This document shows, piece by piece, positions 60,727-64,000 of a DNA stretch of 64,000 bases. A program made the position numbers and the translations under genes. The notes beneath the pieces are model-generated. The model did no database searches. It was not told the origin of the DNA and saw only the letters and a program-made list of their open reading frames with translations. Source of the DNA: Rhodococcus jostii NBRC 16295 (lineage in GTDB: Bacteria; Actinomycetota; Actinomycetes; Mycobacteriales; Mycobacteriaceae). Position 1 is the first letter of the stretch. Each line of letters begins with the position of its first letter. Where the stretch lies: positions 62,001 through 126,000 of the forward strand of contig NZ_BCWY01000004.1 of the NCBI RefSeq assembly GCF_001894825.1. The letters are read 5' to 3'.

Positions 60727-61832
60727 CGGCGCCGCTGACCGGTCCGGGCTTCGGCTCGTACGCCGCCGACGAGGTGGCATGGCTCCTCAAGGACCTGTCG
60801 CACGTCGACCTCGAAGCCGACGTCGCCGAGCGGGAACGCCGCATCCAGTCCGGCGACGCCCACTACGCGGAGACCTTGCCCATTGAGTACCAGCCGGACG
60901 CCGAGTACCGCGAGCTGTTCGAGAAGGTGCTGCAGGACAGTTCCATTCGGTTGGCCCGCGCGGTCGGAACGGTCACCGATCTTGTGCTGACCGAGCGGGG
61001 CCGCGACGTCACGCTGGTGTCCCTGGCGCGGGCGGGCACGCCGGTGGGTGTGCTGATGCGACGCTGGGCGCGCGACGTCCACGGGTTGGAATTGCCGCAC
61101 TATGCCGTCTCGATCGTCCGGGACCGGGGAATCGACGCCGTCGCTCTCGATTACCTTGCGCGCCATCACGACCCGGCGAATGTCGTCTTCGTCGACGGCT
61201 GGACGGGCAAGGGCGCCATCGCACGCGAGTTGTCGCAGGCGCTCGCCGACTACCGCGCGGCCGGAGGCGCGGAGTTCAACGGCGACCTCGCGGTCCTGGC
61301 GGATCCCGGGCACTGCGTCCGCACGTTCGGCACCCGCGACGACTTCCTGATCGCCTCGGCGTGCCTGAACTCCACCGTGTCGGGTCTGGTGTCGCGCACC
61401 GTCCTCAACGACACGCTGATCGGCCCCGGCGACTTCCACGGCGCCAAGTTCTACGCGCATCTCGCGGGCGAGGACGTGTCCACTCATCTCCTCGACTCCG
61501 TCAGCGCGTCCTTCGGCGACGTGCGCGGACACGTTCCCGGCGACGTCGAGCAATTGCTGCGGTCGGATCGGACGCCGACGTGGGACGGCTGGAAGTCCGT
61601 CGAGGCGGTCCGGGAGCAGTACGGCATCCGGAGCGTGAACTTCGTCAAGCCGGGTGTCGGCGAGACCACCCGGGTGTTGCTGCGCCGGGTGCCGTGGCGG
61701 GTGCTCGTCCGCGACCTCGACGCCCCCGAGCACGCGCATATCCGGTTGCTCGCCGCCGCGCGTTCCGTCCCCGTCGAAGAGGTTCCCGGCCTGGCGTATT
61801 CGTGCATGGGCCTGATCAAGGATCTGACATGA
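60723..61832 (+). CDS. Second phosphoribosyltransferase, StiP/PELOTA-type
   Basis: GTG 60723 overlaps the upstream stop (GTGA); 369 residues. It has a phosphoribosyltransferase-like core with VDGWTGKGAIARELSQAL (157-164 as the PRPP loop), an SLARAGTPVGVLMRRW motif, and YAVSIVRDRGIDAVALDYL. The C-terminal third carries the segment seen in cysteine-protease-StiP/PELOTA-annotated proteins (SVNFVKPGVGETTRVLLRRVPWRVLVRD, then AHIRLLAAARSVPVEEVPGLAYSCMGLIKDL), suggesting RNA or nucleotide binding. The StiP protease label is from annotation; I see no reason here to call it a protease. Confidence 0.82.
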   Translation: MTAPLTGPGFGSYAADEVAWLLKDLSHVDLEADVAERERRIQSGDAHYAETLPIEYQPDAEYRELFEKVLQDSSIRLARAVGTVTDLVLTERGRDVTLVSLARAGTPVGVLMRRWARDVHGLELPHYAVSIVRDRGIDAVALDYLARHHDPANVVFVDGWTGKGAIARELSQALADYRAAGGAEFNGDLAVLADPGHCVRTFGTRDDFLIASACLNSTVSGLVSRTVLNDTLIGPGDFHGAKFYAHLAGEDVSTHLLDSVSASFGDVRGHVPGDVEQLLRSDRTPTWDGWKSVEAVREQYGIRSVNFVKPGVGETTRVLLRRVPWRVLVRDLDAPEHAHIRLLAAARSVPVEEVPGLAYSCMGLIKDLT

Positions 61833-62704
61833 CCGCACTGATCGCCACCGACCTCGACCGGACCATGATCTACTCGCGCGGCGCCATGGAACTCGCCGTC
61901 ACCGAGAGCGACGTGGCGAGGGCAGGCGAAGAGGATCTGCTGTGTGTCGAGGTGTACGACGGCAAACCGCTGTCCTACGTCACGTCGGCGGCAGAGGCGA
62001 TGCTGCGGCAGCTCACCGCGTCCGCCGTCGTGGTGCCCACCACCACGCGCACCGTCGCGCAGTTCCAGCGCATCGACCTGCCGGGTGCGCCGTGGCGGTA
62101 CGCGATCACGACCAACGGCGGGAACATCCTCGTCGACGGCGTCCCCGACCGGAGTTGGCGGTCGGGTGTCGACATCGCAATGGCCGACGGTGGAGCGTCG
62201 CTCGTGGAGGTCGGCGCCGAACTGAGCCGTCGCATCGACGACAGCTGGGTGCGGGCGTCCCGGGTGGCCGACGAGTTGTTCTCGTACCTCGTCGTGGACC
62301 TCGACGCGATGCCGGCGGGCTTCGTCGAGGAGTGGCACGACTGGTGCGCCGAACGCGGGTGGGGAGCGTCCCGGCAGGGTCGCAAGATCTACACGATGCC
62401 CGACGCGGTGTGCAAGAGCCGAGCGGTTGCGGAGGTCCGTTCGCGGCTCGTCGACGACGGGGTCCTCGCACAGGAGGCCCCCGTGCTGGCGGCCGGGGAC
62501 GGTGCCCTCGACGCCAACATGCTCAGCGCCGCCGACGCCGCCATCCGGCCCCGGCACGGCGAACTCGAAACGCTCGACTGGCAGCATCCGACCTTGTCGG
62601 TCACCGGAAGCAGCGGTATCGCCGCTGGTGAGGAGATTCTGCGCTGGTTCGCGGACCACGTCGCGCGGGGTGCGGGGACGACGGCGGTCGGCTCTCTTTT
62701 GTAG
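61829..62704 (+). CDS. HAD-superfamily phosphatase, Ter-associated
   Basis: 291 residues, ATG overlapping the upstream stop by 4 bases. The HAD nucleophile motif D8-L-D10-R-T (ALIATDLDRTMIY) is intact. Motif II is near VVVPTTTRTVAQFQ, and the C-terminal motifs include RKIYTMPDAVCKSRAVAEV (Lys) and LAAGDGALDANML (acidic pair). The family includes sucrose-phosphatase and phosphomannomutase-type cap-C2 HADs. It would remove the 5'-phosphate from the product of the phosphoribosyltransferases, giving a nucleoside-like compound. It is the last gene of the tight operon, 62 bases before the next TerD gene. Confidence 0.85.
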   Translation: MTALIATDLDRTMIYSRGAMELAVTESDVARAGEEDLLCVEVYDGKPLSYVTSAAEAMLRQLTASAVVVPTTTRTVAQFQRIDLPGAPWRYAITTNGGNILVDGVPDRSWRSGVDIAMADGGASLVEVGAELSRRIDDSWVRASRVADELFSYLVVDLDAMPAGFVEEWHDWCAERGWGASRQGRKIYTMPDAVCKSRAVAEVRSRLVDDGVLAQEAPVLAAGDGALDANMLSAADAAIRPRHGELETLDWQHPTLSVTGSSGIAAGEEILRWFADHVARGAGTTAVGSLL

Positions 62705-62766
62705 GTTGTAGGCAAACAGACCAAACGGGACAAACCCGACGCTCCCACAGTGAAGGAATCACCGCA

Positions 62767-64000
62767 GTGTCCACACCGCTAGCCAAGGGTCAGAACGGCC
62801 CACTGAGCGTCGCCGACGTCATCGTCTCCCTCGAACTGACGGCCGCCGCAGACCTGTCCGCGCTGCTCGTGACCGAGTCGGGGAAGGTGCGCTCGGACGC
62901 CGACTTCGTCTTCTTCAACCAGCCGACCGGTCCCGGTGTGCAACTGGTCCCCGGAGCGCCCGGTCAGGCGGCGTCGCTGAAGGTGTCCCTCGGCGCGGTC
63001 CCGGCCGACATCGCCCAGGTGCGTGCGGTGATCACGCTCGACGACGCGAACAGCAACTTCGGCCGCACCGCCCCGCCGACGGCCCGGGTCGCCGACGGCG
63101 CCGGAAACTCGCTGTACGAGTACAAGATCGAGGGTCTGAACTCCGAGTCGATCGTCATCGCGCTCGAGCTGTACCGGCGGCAGGGCGCCTGGAAGGTGCG
63201 GGCCGTCGGGCAGGGTTATGCCGGCGGGTTCGCCGCACTCGTCACCGATCACGGCGTGTCCGTCGACGACGCCCCCGCACCCGCGGCGGCCCCCGTTCAG
63301 CAGCCGCCCGCTCCGGCAGCTGCCTACCCGCCCCCGGCCGCACCGGTCGCGCCCGCTGCACCACCTGCGCCTGCAGCTCCCGCCGCGCCCGCTGCACCAG
63401 CCGCGCCCGCCGCTCCCGCCGAGGTCAGTCTCACCAAGGCGCGCCCGGTCAGCCTCTCCAAGGGGCAGAAGGTCACGCTCCGCAAGGACGGTGGCGTCGC
63501 ACTGACGTACATCCAGATGGGACTCGGCTGGGATCCGATCGAGAAGCGCGGCATGTTCGGAAACCGTTCCGCCAACGTCGACCTCGACGCGTCCGCGGTC
63601 CTGTTCGCGGACAACAACATGGTCGACGTCGCCTACTACGGACAGCTGACGTCGAAGGACGGGTCGATCCGGCATCAAGGCGACAATCTCACCGGTGAGG
63701 GCGCGGGCGACGACGAGGTGATCCTGGTGGATCTCACCCGCATTCCGCCGCACGTCTCGACCATCGTGTTCATCGTGACGTCCTACCGCGGACACACGTT
63801 CGAGCAGGTGAAGAACGCCTTCTGCCGTCTGGTGGACACCACGTCGCACGCCGAACTCGCCCGGTTCACGCTGCAGGGCGGGATGCCGTTCACGGGAATG
63901 GTGATGGCCAAGGTGTACCGGGTGGGCGGTGAGTGGAAGCTGCAGGCCATCGGTGAGGGCATCCAGGCCAAGCACGCCGGCGAGGCTGCGCCTCAACTCG
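62767..64000 (+). CDS. Double-TerD protein with Pro/Ala-rich linker (3' truncated)
   Basis: GTG 62767 follows GAAGGAATCACC. The frame stays open to the last base, so at least 411 residues are encoded and the end is outside the window. The first TerD-like module spans about 1-167 (DVIVSLELTAAADLSALLVTESGKV, DADFVFFNQPT, VGQGYAGGFAALVTDHG). A Pro/Ala-rich linker follows at about 168-218. The second is a canonical TerD (VSLSKGQKVTLRKDGG, MGLGWDPIEKRGMFGNRSANVDLDASAVLF, GEGAGDDEVILVDLTRIPPH). The first module lacks the DLDAS calcium motif that the second keeps. It belongs to the same Ter locus and probably binds Ca2+ through the second module. Confidence 0.88.
   Translation, partial: MSTPLAKGQNGPLSVADVIVSLELTAAADLSALLVTESGKVRSDADFVFFNQPTGPGVQLVPGAPGQAASLKVSLGAVPADIAQVRAVITLDDANSNFGRTAPPTARVADGAGNSLYEYKIEGLNSESIVIALELYRRQGAWKVRAVGQGYAGGFAALVTDHGVSVDDAPAPAAAPVQQPPAPAAAYPPPAAPVAPAAPPAPAAPAAPAAPAAPAAPAEVSLTKARPVSLSKGQKVTLRKDGGVALTYIQMGLGWDPIEKRGMFGNRSANVDLDASAVLFADNNMVDVAYYGQLTSKDGSIRHQGDNLTGEGAGDDEVILVDLTRIPPHVSTIVFIVTSYRGHTFEQVKNAFCRLVDTTSHAELARFTLQGGMPFTGMVMAKVYRVGGEWKLQAIGEGIQAKHAGEAAPQL

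Noticed and set aside
63265-63420. The repeated Pro/Ala codons as a tandem repeat or recombination hotspot
   Set aside because: It is an in-frame flexible linker between two TerD modules with varied codons, not an exact DNA repeat.
1-64000. tRNA or rRNA genes, CRISPR arrays, insertion sequences or prophage genes
   Set aside because: I looked for cloverleaf arms, spaced direct repeats, transposase motifs and terminal inverted repeats and found none I could support.

Overview
The window looks like chromosomal DNA of a high-GC mycolic-acid actinomycete, most probably Rhodococcus (R. jostii/opacus group). The evidence is strong third-position GC bias, frequent GTG starts, a KshA/HsaA/HsaB/HsaC/KstD set, mycofactocin-type oxidoreductases, F420-type LLM and PPOX enzymes, and Tat and lipobox secretion signals of mycobacterial style. 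It is almost fully coding: I find 58 protein genes (two cut by the window ends, one frameshifted), one 24-codon leader ORF, and no rRNA, tRNA, CRISPR array, insertion sequence or prophage. No gene-free stretch exceeds about 260 bases.

Layout. (1) 1-3228: end of an M20 amidohydrolase, a metabolite:H+ symporter and a secreted lipase. (2) 3386-7801: an AcoR-like regulator, an aldehyde dehydrogenase and an NDMA/mycofactocin-type alcohol dehydrogenase. The regulator and dehydrogenase promoters share an inverted repeat. (3) 7845-9932: two luciferase-like oxidoreductases. (4) 10083-15432: a stand-alone C-A-T-C non-ribosomal peptide synthetase and a lipoprotein. (5) 15548-29561: a steroid-type catabolic region with a Baeyer-Villiger monooxygenase, KshA, HsaA, HsaC, an IclR regulator, an HSL esterase, a PadR regulator, HsaB, KstD, a small Cys protein, three SDRs and a SnoaL-like protein. 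(6) 29619-30683: a leaderless polycysteine short ORF ahead of a TauD/TfdA dioxygenase, i.e. sulfur scavenging with a probable cysteine-sensing attenuator. (7) 30740-41783: phospholipase C, a Gfo/Idh oxidoreductase, an amino-acid permease, an MHS transporter with an IclR regulator, a DUF2252 protein, an ASCH-like protein, a PQQ-type sugar dehydrogenase lipoprotein and a spermidine-synthase-like protein.

(8) 41780-49236: two divergent operons (GntP permease, KDPG aldolase, D-aminoacylase-like amidohydrolase and DSD-like PLP enzyme; and KDG kinase, IclR and RidA). Together they spell a predicted route from an N-acyl-2-amino-2-deoxy sugar acid such as N-acetyl-glucosaminate through 2-keto-3-deoxygluconate to pyruvate and glyceraldehyde-3-phosphate. 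(9) 49241-52745: a K+-channel/RCK protein, small membrane and PPOX proteins, and a small secreted peptide.

(10) 52856-64000: a Ter (tellurium/stress) island. It has three tandem AIM24 paralogues, a frameshifted DUF475/TerC-like membrane protein, TerD, a coiled-coil protein with a leaderless promoter, and a tightly overlapping four-gene operon (CitE-like aldolase, TRSP-type phosphoribosyltransferase, StiP/PELOTA-type phosphoribosyltransferase, HAD phosphatase) followed by a double-TerD protein cut by the window end. This operon matches the predicted nucleoside-like-metabolite pathway of Ter systems and, with the sugar-acid operon and the polycysteine leader, is the most interesting content of the window.
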